Origin: Thermofilales archaeon
Lineage (GTDB): Archaea > Thermoproteota > Thermoprotei > Thermofilales > Thermofilaceae
Assembly (NCBI GenBank): GCA_028275925.1
Contig: JAPWTS010000002.1
Location: forward strand, 1 to 64,000
DNA length: 64,000 bases
Reading direction: 5' to 3'
In this document: positions 43,392 through 51,152 of the stretch, piece after piece
Layout of the letters: every line of letters starts with the position of its first letter
How positions within the stretch are numbered: position 1 is the stretch's first letter
Position numbers and translations under genes: made by a program
The notes under the pieces: model-generated
What the model was told of the DNA's origin: nothing
Seen by the model: the letters and a program-made list of their open reading frames with translations, nothing else
Database searches by the model: none

Positions 43392-44644
43392 GCGCGGCCG
43401 TGAGCGTTGACGCGGTGTTCGTCGGGAGGGCGTACCTGGGCGGCCGCTTCGAGGAGGTGGCGGTGGCCGTGGAGGGCGACACGATCGCAGCGGTCACGAA
43501 ACCGGCTCTGGCGCCGCGCGGCGAAGAGACCGTGGTGCTGGGCCCGAAGCAGCTGCTGCTGCCGGGGATGGTGGACTTGCACGTGCACATGCGCGAGCCC
43601 GGTCTCGAGCACAAGGAGGATTGGAGGAGCGGTAGCATGTCCGCGGCGAAGGGAGGGGTCACGTGCGTCTTCGACATGCCCAACAACGTCCCCCCCGCTA
43701 ACACGTGCGATAGGTTGCGCGAGAAGGTCGCCAAGGCCTTCTCGAAGTCGATCGTGGACTTCGGCTTGTACGCGGGCTGCAGCGACGAGCCGGAAACGCT
43801 GAAGCCCTGCGCCGACCTCTTCTTCGGCTTCAAGCTGTACCCGGAGGACCTCTACAGCCCGAGAGCGCGGCCCACCTTCAAGCTAGCTGCCGAGCTCGGC
43901 AAGCCCGTGTTCGTTCACGCCGAGGACCCCAGCCTCTTCAGGGATTCGCCACTCCACTCGGAGGCTAGGCCCCCCGAGGCCGAGGCCTCCGCCGTCGAGC
44001 TCGCGCTGGAGCTCGCCCGATCCACCGGGGCGTGGCTGCACCTCACGCACGTCAGCACCAAACCGGCGCTTGAGAGAGTCCTGGCGTCGAAGGCTCTCGG
44101 CAAAGTGACGTTCGACGTGACGCCCCACCACATGCTTTTGAGCGACTCGCTCTACCGCAGCCCCCTCGCCAAGATCGCGAAGGTCAACCCGCCGCTACGG
44201 AGCGAGGAGCACCGCGCGGCGGTCTACGCCGCAGCCCGCAGCGGCGCCGCCGACGCGCTCGTAACCGACCACGCGCCGCACGCGCTCGCGGAGAAGCTCT
44301 CGGAGAACCCGCCGCCGGGCTTCCCAGGGCTCGAGCTGGCCCTCCACCTCCTACTTAAGGAGGTGCTGGAGGGCAGGCTTCCGCCCTCGGCGATCGACCT
44401 TTACAGCTCGAAGCCGGCGCGCCTAGCCGGCCTGAGGAAGGGGGTCATAGCCCCCGGCTTCGACGCCGACCTCGTGATCGTGGAGCTCGCCGAGTGGAGC
44501 GTGAAGGGTAGCGAGCTGGTTTCGAAGGCTAAGTACACTCCCTTCGAGGGCTGGACGATGCGGACCAAGACGGTCGCCACCTACGTGAGGGGCCGCTGCG
44601 TTTACCGGGATGGCGGGTTCGGCGAAGGGGGTGCGCGCGCTTGA
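43388..44644 (+). CDS. pyrC: Dihydroorotase
   Basis: 418 residues from GTG 43388, which overlaps the pyrK stop (GTGA). The amidohydrolase signature DLHVHMREPG gives the first zinc His pair and TDHAPHA the catalytic Asp. HVSTK and FDVTPHH provide further ligands. It closes carbamoyl aspartate to dihydroorotate, just before the PyrDK step. A longer start at 43349 would overlap pyrK by 43 bp and is less likely. Confidence 0.95.
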   Translation: MSAAVSVDAVFVGRAYLGGRFEEVAVAVEGDTIAAVTKPALAPRGEETVVLGPKQLLLPGMVDLHVHMREPGLEHKEDWRSGSMSAAKGGVTCVFDMPNNVPPANTCDRLREKVAKAFSKSIVDFGLYAGCSDEPETLKPCADLFFGFKLYPEDLYSPRARPTFKLAAELGKPVFVHAEDPSLFRDSPLHSEARPPEAEASAVELALELARSTGAWLHLTHVSTKPALERVLASKALGKVTFDVTPHHMLLSDSLYRSPLAKIAKVNPPLRSEEHRAAVYAAARSGAADALVTDHAPHALAEKLSENPPPGFPGLELALHLLLKEVLEGRLPPSAIDLYSSKPARLAGLRKGVIAPGFDADLVIVELAEWSVKGSELVSKAKYTPFEGWTMRTKTVATYVRGRCVYRDGGFGEGGARA

Positions 44645-44747
44645 CTACGAAGCCGGCGGAGCCGCGCTGCTCCACGCGCGCCTCGTGTGGGAGCCGCCCG
44701 CCAGCCTCCTACCCTACTACCACCCCGTGCCGCGCGCTAGACCCTAG
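44631..44747 (+). CDS. Possible 38-residue ORF overlapping the end of pyrC
   Basis: A GTG within the last codons of pyrC opens a 38-codon frame (RALDYEAGGAALLHARL, then WEPPASLLPYYHPVPRARP) with unusually protein-like composition. It overlaps pyrC by 14 bp, as many true genes here do. It matches no family I recognise and may be a leftover N-terminus of a gene broken when the tnpB element landed downstream. Confidence 0.25.
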   Translation: MRALDYEAGGAALLHARLVWEPPASLLPYYHPVPRARP

Positions 44748-44910
44748 CCGGCCATTCTCTCTTTTCACTAGTTCAGCTCCTCCCCCGCCGCTAACCTCAG
44801 TGCGCGTTCGAGGGGTTCCCTCGGCGCTCGGGGCAAAACGGTTTTATCCGCACACTTCCGCGCTCCGCTTTCGCCAGCCTAGCTCCGCCGGCGCCCTCCC
44901 TATAGCTGTC
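44748..44910. other. Gene-free stretch upstream of the relic element
   Basis: No gene is seen. The stretch holds GGGCAAAACGGTTTTATCC (44831-44849), which shares its core with the 3' flank of tnpB (494-506). It also holds a direct repeat CGGCGCCCTCYCT, near 44888 and again near 44910, which may mark the edge of the relic element. Confidence 0.3.
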
Positions 44911-45176
44911 GGCGCCCTCTCTGTAATGTATGTGAGTATTCTCTATCATTTCCTCTAACTTTCAGTTTAGAAAAAATCGCTTTCATGCTTCTTAATATCG
45001 AATTTATAAACCCCCACCTCGCCTTTCGACCCGTGAGTCGCGGGAACGGCGCGGCGGGAGCGAACGCGGTGAAGGGGCTTGAGCCCCGGGCCCCGAGCCC
45101 GGTACTCGCTGACGGGTTGGCGGGGTCGCGCCTCTGGCGCCGCCCCGCTGCCCGTGCGCGCGCCGGGCGCCCCTAG
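44911..45176 (+). mobile_element. Relic of the tnpB element: left end, promoter and truncated tnpB
   Basis: From about 44911 to 45096 the forward strand aligns with the reverse strand of 1793-1980, including the motifs gaaaaaat, atcgaatttataaa and gagccccgggccc with the same spacing. Beyond that point similarity is lost. The element is thus a left-end fragment lying between pyrC and pyrD. A right end could not be recognised; 45177-45230 has GC-rich inverted repeats that may belong to it. Confidence 0.7.
45033..45176 (+). pseudogene. Truncated tnpB remnant
   Basis: A GTG at 45033, 27 bp after a TATA box (about 45002-45010), opens a 47-codon frame. Its first 20 residues (SRGNGAAGANAVKGLEPRA) match the TnpB N-terminus in this window (HRGENAVGEQAVRGPEPRA) at most positions, then it diverges into Arg/Ala-rich sequence and stops. 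No RuvC or zinc-finger part remains, so this is a dead copy. Confidence 0.7.
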
Positions 45177-45313
45177 CGGATGAAGCTCGGGGGCGGAGCC
45201 CGAGACTCGGCGCCGGACCTCGGACGGTGAAGAATTTAACGCCCCCGTGGGCCCGCCGGAGCGGTGACGGGCGGGCCAGAGGGGGCAGAAAAGCGCGGGC
45301 GCGCGCAAAGGGG

Positions 45314-46234
45314 GTGGCAGGCTTGCCGCGCCTGGAGGTTGAGCTGGCGGGCCTCAGGCTGAGGAACCCGACAGTGCTCGCCTCGGGCGTGCTGGGGCTC
45401 AGCGCGGGCTTGGCGAAGAGGGTTGAGGAGGCCGGCGCGGGGGCCTTCACCACGAAAACCGTCACGCGTGAGCCGAGACGCGGCTACCCGAACCCCACGT
45501 TCGTCGTGCTGGAGCACGGATACCTGAACGCCGTGGGGCTCGCGAACCCCGGCATCGACTACTTCTGCCGCGAGCTGCGCGAGATGAGGCAACGCCTCAG
45601 CATCCCCATCATCCTCAGCGCGGGGGGCGGCTCGGCCGAAGAGCTGGTCGAGGTGGCCAAGCGGGGGGTCGAGTGCGGCGCTCAAGCGGTCGAGCTGAAC
45701 GTTTCGTGCCCCCACGTGAGCGGGATGGGCGTGGAGCTGGGCCACCGCGCGGAGGAGGTCGCGAGCGCCGTCGGCGAGATCAAGCGGCTGGGGGTGCCCG
45801 TGTTCGTGAAGCTCTCGGTGCACCACGACTACATCAGGCTCGCCGAGGCTTGCCTCGACGCGGGCGCGAGCGGCTTCACGGCGATAAACACGGTCAGGGG
45901 AATGGCGATCGACATCTACGCTAGGAAACCCGTCCTCTCGAACGTGTACGGGGGCTACAGCGGGCGCGCGATAAAGCCGATAGCGGTCAGGGTGGTGTAC
46001 GAGCTCTACGAGGCTTTCCCCGACGCGCCCATCATCGGCGTCGGCGGCGTGGACGGCTGGGAGGCGGCTCTCGAGTTCATCCTAGCCGGTGCTTCAGCCG
46101 TCGGCGTCGGATCCGAGATCGCGAGGAAGGACCTCGGGCTCTTCAAAGAAATACTAGAGGGGCTAGAGGAGTACATGGAGAGGGAGGGCTTCAACTCGAT
46201 CGAAGAGCTGGTAGGATTGGCACACAGGAGCTGA
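45314..46234 (+). CDS. pyrD: Dihydroorotate dehydrogenase catalytic subunit (class 1B)
   Basis: 306 residues from GTG 45314. The FMN barrel starts with LRLRNPTVLASGVLG, TKTVTREPRRGYPNP is the FMN-binding loop, ELNVSCPHV carries the Cys base typical of class 1 enzymes, and IIGVGGVDGWEAALEFILAGASAVGVGS is the C-terminal phosphate site. With PyrK it oxidises dihydroorotate to orotate. An open frame extends back to 45227 but begins in Arg/Gly-rich non-conserved sequence. A TATA-like gaatttaac (45232-45240) suggests a leader of about 50 nt. It is separated from pyrC by the relic element. Confidence 0.93.
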   Translation: MAGLPRLEVELAGLRLRNPTVLASGVLGLSAGLAKRVEEAGAGAFTTKTVTREPRRGYPNPTFVVLEHGYLNAVGLANPGIDYFCRELREMRQRLSIPIILSAGGGSAEELVEVAKRGVECGAQAVELNVSCPHVSGMGVELGHRAEEVASAVGEIKRLGVPVFVKLSVHHDYIRLAEACLDAGASGFTAINTVRGMAIDIYARKPVLSNVYGGYSGRAIKPIAVRVVYELYEAFPDAPIIGVGGVDGWEAALEFILAGASAVGVGSEIARKDLGLFKEILEGLEEYMEREGFNSIEELVGLAHRS

Positions 46235-46255
46235 AGTAAAAAAGACCGCACGTAC

Positions 46256-47080
46256 TCAAATATGCTTTTCGAGCCACTCCGCAACGTCGCTCAGAACCTT
46301 TTCCCTCTCAACCTCGTTGAAGATCTCGTGCCTTAAGCCCTCGTAGATCTTCAGGGTCTTGTCGGCGGACGCTAGAGCTTCGTAGAGCTTCCTCGAGGCG
46401 TAGGGCAGCACGATGCGGTCGTCGCCGCCGTGCAGTACGAGCGCCGGCACGGTCACCCTCCTTGCCGCGCTCCAGGCCTTAGCGGTGGCCTTGCCGAACT
46501 CTACCAGCAGCTTGACGGTCGGGTCCTTGAAGACCAGCGGGTCGCTCGCGTACTGCTGCACAACGCTCGGGTCCTTCGAAAGCAGCTCCGCCGCGACGGG
46601 CGTGCGAACCCTGGACGTGGGCCTCAGCGCTCCGAGGAGCTGGAGCGTTAACCTAGCCAGCAGCCCCACCTTCACCTCCACGGCCGCGCCGCTCGTGATA
46701 AGCCCCGCCAGCTCGCCGCCCAGCTCGGCTGCGGCCAGCACGGCGATGAGCCCGCCCATGCTGTGGCCCAGCAGGAACGTTTTAGCGCCGGTCTCGCTCT
46801 TAACCAGCTTAGCGAAAGCGACTGTATCCTCCACGAACCGCTCGAACCGGTCCACGTAGCCGCGCGGGCTCTCGCTGCGCCCGTGCCCCCTGAGGTCGTA
46901 CATGTAGAGCGCGAACCCCCGCTCCGACAGGAAGCGTCCCACGTGGTTGTACCTCCCGGCGTGCTCCGCGAAACCGTGCACACCAACAACCACCGCCTTA
47001 ACCGGCCCCGCTGGAAGCCACCTGTAGATAGCGGTCCGCAAACCCGTCGGCAGGGACGCGACCTCGACCCTCGCGCCCAC
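46256..47080 (-). CDS. Alpha/beta hydrolase (monoacylglycerol lipase-like)
   Basis: 274 residues from GTG 47080, which lies 26 bp from TATA-like cttataaat (minus strand, about 47104-47112). The nucleophile elbow is GHSMGG, the oxyanion region VGVHGFAEHAGRYNH, then YDLRGHGRSESPRG, the acid in LHGGDDRIV and the His in GLRHEIFNE. This combination matches serine-aminopeptidase or monoacylglycerol-lipase-like hydrolases. No signal peptide. Substrate likely a lipid or carboxylester. Longer frames to 47302 would run across the promoter. Confidence 0.85.
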   Translation of the reverse strand: MGARVEVASLPTGLRTAIYRWLPAGPVKAVVVGVHGFAEHAGRYNHVGRFLSERGFALYMYDLRGHGRSESPRGYVDRFERFVEDTVAFAKLVKSETGAKTFLLGHSMGGLIAVLAAAELGGELAGLITSGAAVEVKVGLLARLTLQLLGALRPTSRVRTPVAAELLSKDPSVVQQYASDPLVFKDPTVKLLVEFGKATAKAWSAARRVTVPALVLHGGDDRIVLPYASRKLYEALASADKTLKIYEGLRHEIFNEVEREKVLSDVAEWLEKHI

Positions 47081-47208
47081 GAGCGGGGAAGGGTCGGTCC
47101 CCGGATTTATAAGCGCACGTGCTCGCGCCCCCCGGAAGGCTGCAGACGCTAGGTTTTTTAAGACCCCCTTTAAAAGGGCGCGAAAAAGTACGCGCGCCTG
47201 GGGGGGAG

Positions 47209-47595
47209 ATGAGGGGGGTGGGATTAGGTCGGCACGTGATAGCGGAGTTACTTGACTGCGATAGATCCGCGTTGGACGACGCGAAGCTAGTGGAGGCTGC
47301 ACTCCTCGAAGCCGCCAAAGCCACGAAGAGCAAAGTAATTTCGCACTACGTTTACCGCTTCAAGCCGCACGGGGTGAGCGGTTACGTGCTCGTGGCGGAG
47401 TCTCACCTCTCGATCCACACGTGGCCGGAGTACGGCTACGCTGCCGTGGACGTGTTCACGTGCGGCGAGCACACGGACCCCTGGGCTGGGCTCGAGGTAC
47501 TAAAGGAGCGCTTGAAAGCCCGCCGCGTCAGCGTGGTAAGCATGGAGAGAGGAGTGGGAGTGGCAGAAACGGAAAAAGCCGCAACGACAGTTTAG
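47209..47595 (+). CDS. speD: S-adenosylmethionine or arginine decarboxylase, pyruvoyl-dependent (SpeD family)
   Basis: 128 residues. The self-cleavage site is Glu64-Ser65 in AESHLSIHTWPEYG, with His70 and Cys85 (DVFTCG) as the processing and catalytic residues, as in class 1B AdoMetDC. It makes a pyruvoyl cofactor from Ser65. Crenarchaea have paralogues of this family that act on arginine instead, so the substrate is uncertain. ATG 47209 is preceded by a strong GGGGGGGAG ribosome binding site; TATA-like boxes at about 47153 and 47170 sit further upstream, so this gene is leadered. Confidence 0.9.
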   Translation: MRGVGLGRHVIAELLDCDRSALDDAKLVEAALLEAAKATKSKVISHYVYRFKPHGVSGYVLVAESHLSIHTWPEYGYAAVDVFTCGEHTDPWAGLEVLKERLKARRVSVVSMERGVGVAETEKAATTV

Positions 47596-47624
47596 AAAAT
47601 AAAAATTTATATTTTTTATTTTTA
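47592..47624. terminator. AT-rich convergent terminator between speD and the kinase
   Basis: Directly after speD there are about 33 bp of almost pure A/T, with runs of T on both strands (aaaataaaaatttatattttttattttta). In this GC-rich genome the run is striking. It lies between two converging genes and fits the T-rich termination signals of archaea for both directions. Confidence 0.6.
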
Positions 47625-48176
47625 TCACTTCACCATCGACTCCAGCTTCCACTTCATCAGCCTTTCGAGGAGGGCGGCGGCGTCACTGTAGGAGAGGTTC
47701 GTCGTGTCGAGCACCATGTCGTAGAGCGAGGGGTCGGTGAAGTGCTTCTTGTACAGCCTCTCGGTCAGCCTATCCCTATCTTCGTCGCTCCTTTCCACCT
47801 CCCTCATCGCTTCCTCGAGGCTGATCCCCCTGCGCTTAGCCACTCTCTCCGCTCGCACCTTCTTGTCGGCGTAGAGGAATACCTTCAGGAGGACCGGCCT
47901 GTCCAGGAGCATGAGCGCGGTGCGCCCCTCGACTATCACGTTGCCCTCGTTGAGGTAGTCGAGCGCGACGTTCCTAACAAGGTCCTCGAGGTCGATCTCG
48001 CCGTCCCTAGCCATCTGCGCCAGCTCCGCGAACGTCACCCGCTTCTCCGACACGATCTCCCTGATGATCCTCTCGCTGTTGACGACGCTCAACCCGGTCC
48101 GCTTAGCGAGCTCGAAGGCCACGGAGGTGCAGCCGGCACCGAGCATGCCGGGTATGAGGACGACTACCTTCTCCAC
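47625..48176 (-). CDS. Cytidylate kinase-like P-loop kinase
   Basis: 183 residues from GTG 48176 (a GTG at 48197 would sit at the TATA box). The P-loop is PGMLGAGCTS, an unusual form with Cys-Thr-Ser instead of Lys-Ser/Thr. A helix-rich NMP-binding-type region, VEGRTALML and LKVFLYADKKVRAERVAKRRG (lid Arg residues) follow, as in the cytidylate-kinase-like family 2. True substrate unknown. The promoter is the bidirectional box at 48199-48207. It ends at the AT-rich terminator. Confidence 0.75.
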   Translation of the reverse strand: MEKVVVLIPGMLGAGCTSVAFELAKRTGLSVVNSERIIREIVSEKRVTFAELAQMARDGEIDLEDLVRNVALDYLNEGNVIVEGRTALMLLDRPVLLKVFLYADKKVRAERVAKRRGISLEEAMREVERSDEDRDRLTERLYKKHFTDPSLYDMVLDTTNLSYSDAAALLERLMKWKLESMVK

Positions 48177-48198
48177 GCGCGCGCTGCCGAGCGGCACC

Positions 48199-48207
48199 GT
48201 AATATGC
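48199..48207. promoter_or_regulatory. Bidirectional TATA box between the kinase and rhomboid genes
   Basis: The run taatatg (about 48200-48206), read as catatta on the other strand, lies 27 bp from the kinase GTG (48176) and 26 bp from the rhomboid GTG (48229). It repeats the arrangement seen at hypF-thiI. Confidence 0.5.
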
Positions 48208-48228
48208 TTGTCGCCACACCTCGAGCGC

Positions 48229-48891
48229 GTGATCCCTGTCGGCGACGACGTCAGGCGCAGGGCGGCGCCCGCCGCGACTTACACGCTGATCGCTGGCAAC
48301 GTGGCGGCTTTCGCCTACTCGCTGGCGCGAGGCTTCGAGTACGTGGTCTCCAGCTACGGCTTCAAGCCGGCTTACCTCCTGGAGGGGGTTAAGCTGGAGA
48401 CTCTGCTCACCTCGCTGTTCCTGCATGGTGGTTTCGCGCACCTAGCGGGGAACATGCTCTTCCTGTACATCTTCGGTAGGAGCGTGGAAGACCGGCTCGG
48501 CCCCCTCCCCTACTTCCTGCTCTACCTAGCGAGCGGCGTGGCCGGCTGCCTGCTCCACTCGGCTGCCGTCCTCCTGATGCCCCCGAGCTTGGTCGCGGGG
48601 GAGCTCGCGCGCCCCCTCATCGGCGCCTCGGGCGCGATATCCGGCGTTCTCGGCGCGTACGTCGTCTTCTTCCCCGAAGCGCGCGTGCTCACGCTCGTAC
48701 CCTACTACTACATCGTCCTGCTGAGGGTTCCGGCGCGCTTCTACGTCCTCGCGTGGTTCGCCTACCAGCTGGCTCTCGGAGCCGCCGGCTTGGGGTACCC
48801 CCTCGCGGTGGCCGCTTGGGCCCACGTCGGCGGGTTCGCGGCGGGCGCCGCCGCCGCGCTGGCTCTCGAGCGCGTGGCGCGCAGGCCTTAG
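48229..48891 (+). CDS. Rhomboid family intramembrane serine protease
   Basis: 220 residues with six or so membrane helices. The active site is Ser in GASGAISGVLG and His in WAHVGGFAAG; HLAGNMLFLYIFGRSVED is the conserved N-terminal H-x-x-x-N region. Rhomboids cleave membrane proteins near their transmembrane segments. GTG 48229 is 26 bp from the shared TATA; longer frames to 48064 would overlap the kinase gene. The 3' end overlaps the convergent phosphatase by 4 bp. Confidence 0.92.
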   Translation: MIPVGDDVRRRAAPAATYTLIAGNVAAFAYSLARGFEYVVSSYGFKPAYLLEGVKLETLLTSLFLHGGFAHLAGNMLFLYIFGRSVEDRLGPLPYFLLYLASGVAGCLLHSAAVLLMPPSLVAGELARPLIGASGAISGVLGAYVVFFPEARVLTLVPYYYIVLLRVPARFYVLAWFAYQLALGAAGLGYPLAVAAWAHVGGFAAGAAAALALERVARRP

Positions 48892-49721
48892 GTGAGGGCT
48901 ACGAGCCTCCAGGAAGCGCCCTCGAGGAGCGCGGCTTTAGGGCGCGTAGCTGGGTAGTAACGGCACGAGAAGAGGGAGAGCACCATCCCCCCGAAGTACT
49001 CGTGGAAACCCTCCGGGAAGTACTCGTGGGCTCTCACCATCAGCTTGAGGCCGTTCGCCGCGAAGAACTCCTCCACGGCCCTGCGGCCGTAAAGGTTGAT
49101 GCCGGGCCCCCGGGGGCTCGGCGCGAAGTACTCCACGCTCTCATCGGGGTCGTTCCAGAGGAGCTGGAGGGCGATCGGGTTGCTCGGCTCGAGATCCCCC
49201 TTGGGCAGGCCGCGCACCGTTTCGACGCTGCGCAAGCCCTCGGCCACGCCGCCGTGGACCGCGAACACCTCGCCGTTGAGGACTGCGGCATACGGCATGC
49301 TGGAGAACACCTCCGCGTACATCCTGTAGGCACGAGGGCCGTAGCGCCCCACCACTTCCCAGTAGAAGCCGTAACCGTAGTTCATCAGAGGGGACTCGTG
49401 GTTGCCTCTGAGCAGGTAAACGCGCTCCGGCCGCTCGACCTTTTCCGCCAGCAGGAAGTTGACGTTCTTCAGCTGCTCCAAGCCCCTATCGACGTAGTCG
49501 CCGAGGAAGAGGGTGAGCTTCGCTTCCTCCGACAGCGCCCTCCGAGAGGACTCGAAATCCCCGTGCGTGTCGCCGACGACCAGCGCGCTCCCCTCGAGCT
49601 CCAGCAGCTGCGGCTCCGAGCGGAAGACGCTCCGAGCTTCCTCCAGCAGCTCAACCAGCTCCCCGGCGCTCAACCGGTCCGCGAGCTCGGGGTTTCCAAC
49701 AACCTTTCTGGCGACGCTCAT
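48888..49721 (-). CDS. PPP-family serine/threonine protein phosphatase (PP1/PP2A-like)
   Basis: 277 residues with the full PPP motif set: GDTHGD (50-55), GDYVDRG (74-80), RGNHES, VHGG and RAHEY. Two metal ions in the cleft hydrolyse phospho-Ser/Thr. Archaeal members are uncommon but known in crenarchaea. ATG 49721 overlaps the stop of the upstream four-Cys protein gene (ATGA), so the two are translationally coupled. Confidence 0.92.
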   Translation of the reverse strand: MSVARKVVGNPELADRLSAGELVELLEEARSVFRSEPQLLELEGSALVVGDTHGDFESSRRALSEEAKLTLFLGDYVDRGLEQLKNVNFLLAEKVERPERVYLLRGNHESPLMNYGYGFYWEVVGRYGPRAYRMYAEVFSSMPYAAVLNGEVFAVHGGVAEGLRSVETVRGLPKGDLEPSNPIALQLLWNDPDESVEYFAPSPRGPGINLYGRRAVEEFFAANGLKLMVRAHEYFPEGFHEYFGGMVLSLFSCRYYPATRPKAALLEGASWRLVALT

Positions 49722-49957
49722 TGCTGGAGCGGTAAGCCCCGGCAGTGGACGACCCCTTTAACCCTCCTCACGAAGTTGGGACAGAAGTAGCACTGGAGGA
49801 AGGGCACCTCCCTGCCGAGCACAGGGCAATCCACCACCTCCCTCCTCATCTTGGAGACGAACTTGGGGGAGAGCCCCTTTAAGCGCTCCTTCACCTCATC
49901 GGGAACCTTCACCGGTCTCCCAACCTCCCTCACTTCCAGCTCGTACTTCGCGCCCAC
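49718..49957 (-). CDS. Small four-Cys protein coupled to the PPP phosphatase
   Basis: 79 residues. A helical KVPDEVKERLKGLSPKFVSKM region is followed by four Cys: DCPVLGREVPFLQCYFCPNF...VHC. These could bind zinc or a Fe-S cluster. No named family recognised. The GTG start is 27 bp from TATA-like aagtttata (minus strand, about 49980-49988), and the stop overlaps the phosphatase start, so a functional link (regulator or partner) is likely inference. Confidence 0.65.
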   Translation of the reverse strand: MGAKYELEVREVGRPVKVPDEVKERLKGLSPKFVSKMRREVVDCPVLGREVPFLQCYFCPNFVRRVKGVVHCRGLPLQQ

Positions 49958-50042
49958 AGCAGGCCTCCCCAGCGCGCTCCTATAAACTTGAGCGCGGTCG
50001 GCGACCGCTAGTTTAAAAATCGCTTGGCGACGAGCCGGGCTT

Positions 50043-50702
50043 GTGCCGTGGCTGTACGAGGTTGCGAAAGCGGTGGGCGGCTACGCCGGGATTTTCGTCG
50101 TCTCAGCGCTGGGCAACATGATCCCCTTCATCCCGATCCCGTACCTGGCTGCCGTCTACTTCTACTCGATGAGGGTTGGGGCCCACCCGCTGCTGATCGG
50201 GGTGGTGAGCGGGCTCGGCGGCGCTGTGGGCAAGCTCGCGGTCTACGCCCTCGGCAGGGGCTCGAGGATCCTCCTGAAGAGGGAAACGAGGGACCGCTAC
50301 GAGAGGATCGGCAAGCTGTTGAGGAGCTACGGCGCCCTAGCCGCCTTCCTCTTCGCTGTCACGCCCTCCCCCGACGACGTCATCGTCATACCCCTGGGGC
50401 TGATGAAGTACGACGCTCTCAAGCTCTTCCTCGGCCTGGCCGCTGGGAAGATCGTGCTGTCCACGGCGACCGCTTACGCCGGCAGGACCGTAGCGGCGCT
50501 GGCGAGGCACGAGCTGGTGCTCGAGCTCGTCGCCTCTCTTGTGCTTTTCGGGATCGTGATCGCGCTCCTCGTGTTCTTCGACTGGGAGAAGATACTGGAA
50601 ACCTTAGCCGACCGCGGGATCAAGGGGCTCGCGGCAGAGCTGAAGGAGCGGGGGCTCGCAGCCGTAGCAAGACCCAGGGGGGCTAGGGCTTCGCAGCGAT
50701 AG
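50043..50702 (+). CDS. DedA/VTT-like membrane protein
   Basis: 219 residues with about five hydrophobic segments. NMIPFIPIPYLAAVYFYSMRVG and GAVGKLAVYALGRGSR match the VTT (DedA/SNARE-associated) fold with its re-entrant loops; SPDDVIVIPLGLMKYD is the acidic motif of the second half. Relatives move or scramble lipids or act in envelope maintenance. GTG start about 28 bp after TATA-like gtttaaaaatc (50010-50020). The 3' end overlaps convergent ridA by 20 bp. Confidence 0.75.
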   Translation: MPWLYEVAKAVGGYAGIFVVSALGNMIPFIPIPYLAAVYFYSMRVGAHPLLIGVVSGLGGAVGKLAVYALGRGSRILLKRETRDRYERIGKLLRSYGALAAFLFAVTPSPDDVIVIPLGLMKYDALKLFLGLAAGKIVLSTATAYAGRTVAALARHELVLELVASLVLFGIVIALLVFFDWEKILETLADRGIKGLAAELKERGLAAVARPRGARASQR

Positions 50703-51060
50703 CGGCGATCTCCACGAGGGCCCCCGCCGGCAGCCCGCTCACCTCAACCACCGCCCTCGCCGGGTACGTTTTGAAGTACTGCGCGTACACCTCGTTGAAC
50801 TCCCTGTACTGGGAAATGTCGCGGAGGAAAACGATCACGAACACGACGTCCTCCATGGAGAAGCCGGCCGCCTCGATCACCGCCTTCAGGTTCTCCAGGG
50901 CTTGGCGCGCCTGCTCGCGCACACCCCCCTCCACGAGCTTGCCCGTCGCCGGATCTATGCCTATCTGCCCCGACACGAAGAGCAGGTTGCCGACCCTGCG
51001 GGCTTGCGAGTAAGGGCCGATCGGCTTGGGAGCCTTCTCCGTGAATATCACGCTGCTCAC
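50683..51060 (-). CDS. ridA: RidA family enamine/imine deaminase
   Basis: 125 residues. PKPIGPYSQARRVGNLLFVSGQIGIDP, KAVIEAAGFSMEDVV and YPARAVVEVSGLPAGALVEIAAIA are the RidA signatures, including the catalytic Arg (PARA) and the C-terminal Glu. It removes reactive enamines such as 2-aminoacrylate. GTG 51060 is 25 bp from a TATA-like cttatttag (minus strand); an ATG at 51099 lies upstream of the promoter. Confidence 0.93.
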   Translation of the reverse strand: MSSVIFTEKAPKPIGPYSQARRVGNLLFVSGQIGIDPATGKLVEGGVREQARQALENLKAVIEAAGFSMEDVVFVIVFLRDISQYREFNEVYAQYFKTYPARAVVEVSGLPAGALVEIAAIAAKP

Positions 51061-51152
51061 GGGGCGAGCCGCGCTCCGATCTAAATAAGGGTAGCGCATC
51101 GGCTGGGTGCGACCGCAGAAAAAAGGCCTGGTGCACGGCCGCGCGGTCGAGA

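Noticed and set aside
44641-44958. A 105-codon frame across the gap after pyrC
   Set aside because: It runs through the relic element's left end and has Ser/Pro/Ala-rich non-protein-like composition.
45177-45230. Right end of the relic element
   Set aside because: GC-rich inverted repeats are present, but they do not match the 3' flank of the intact tnpB, so the boundary cannot be claimed.
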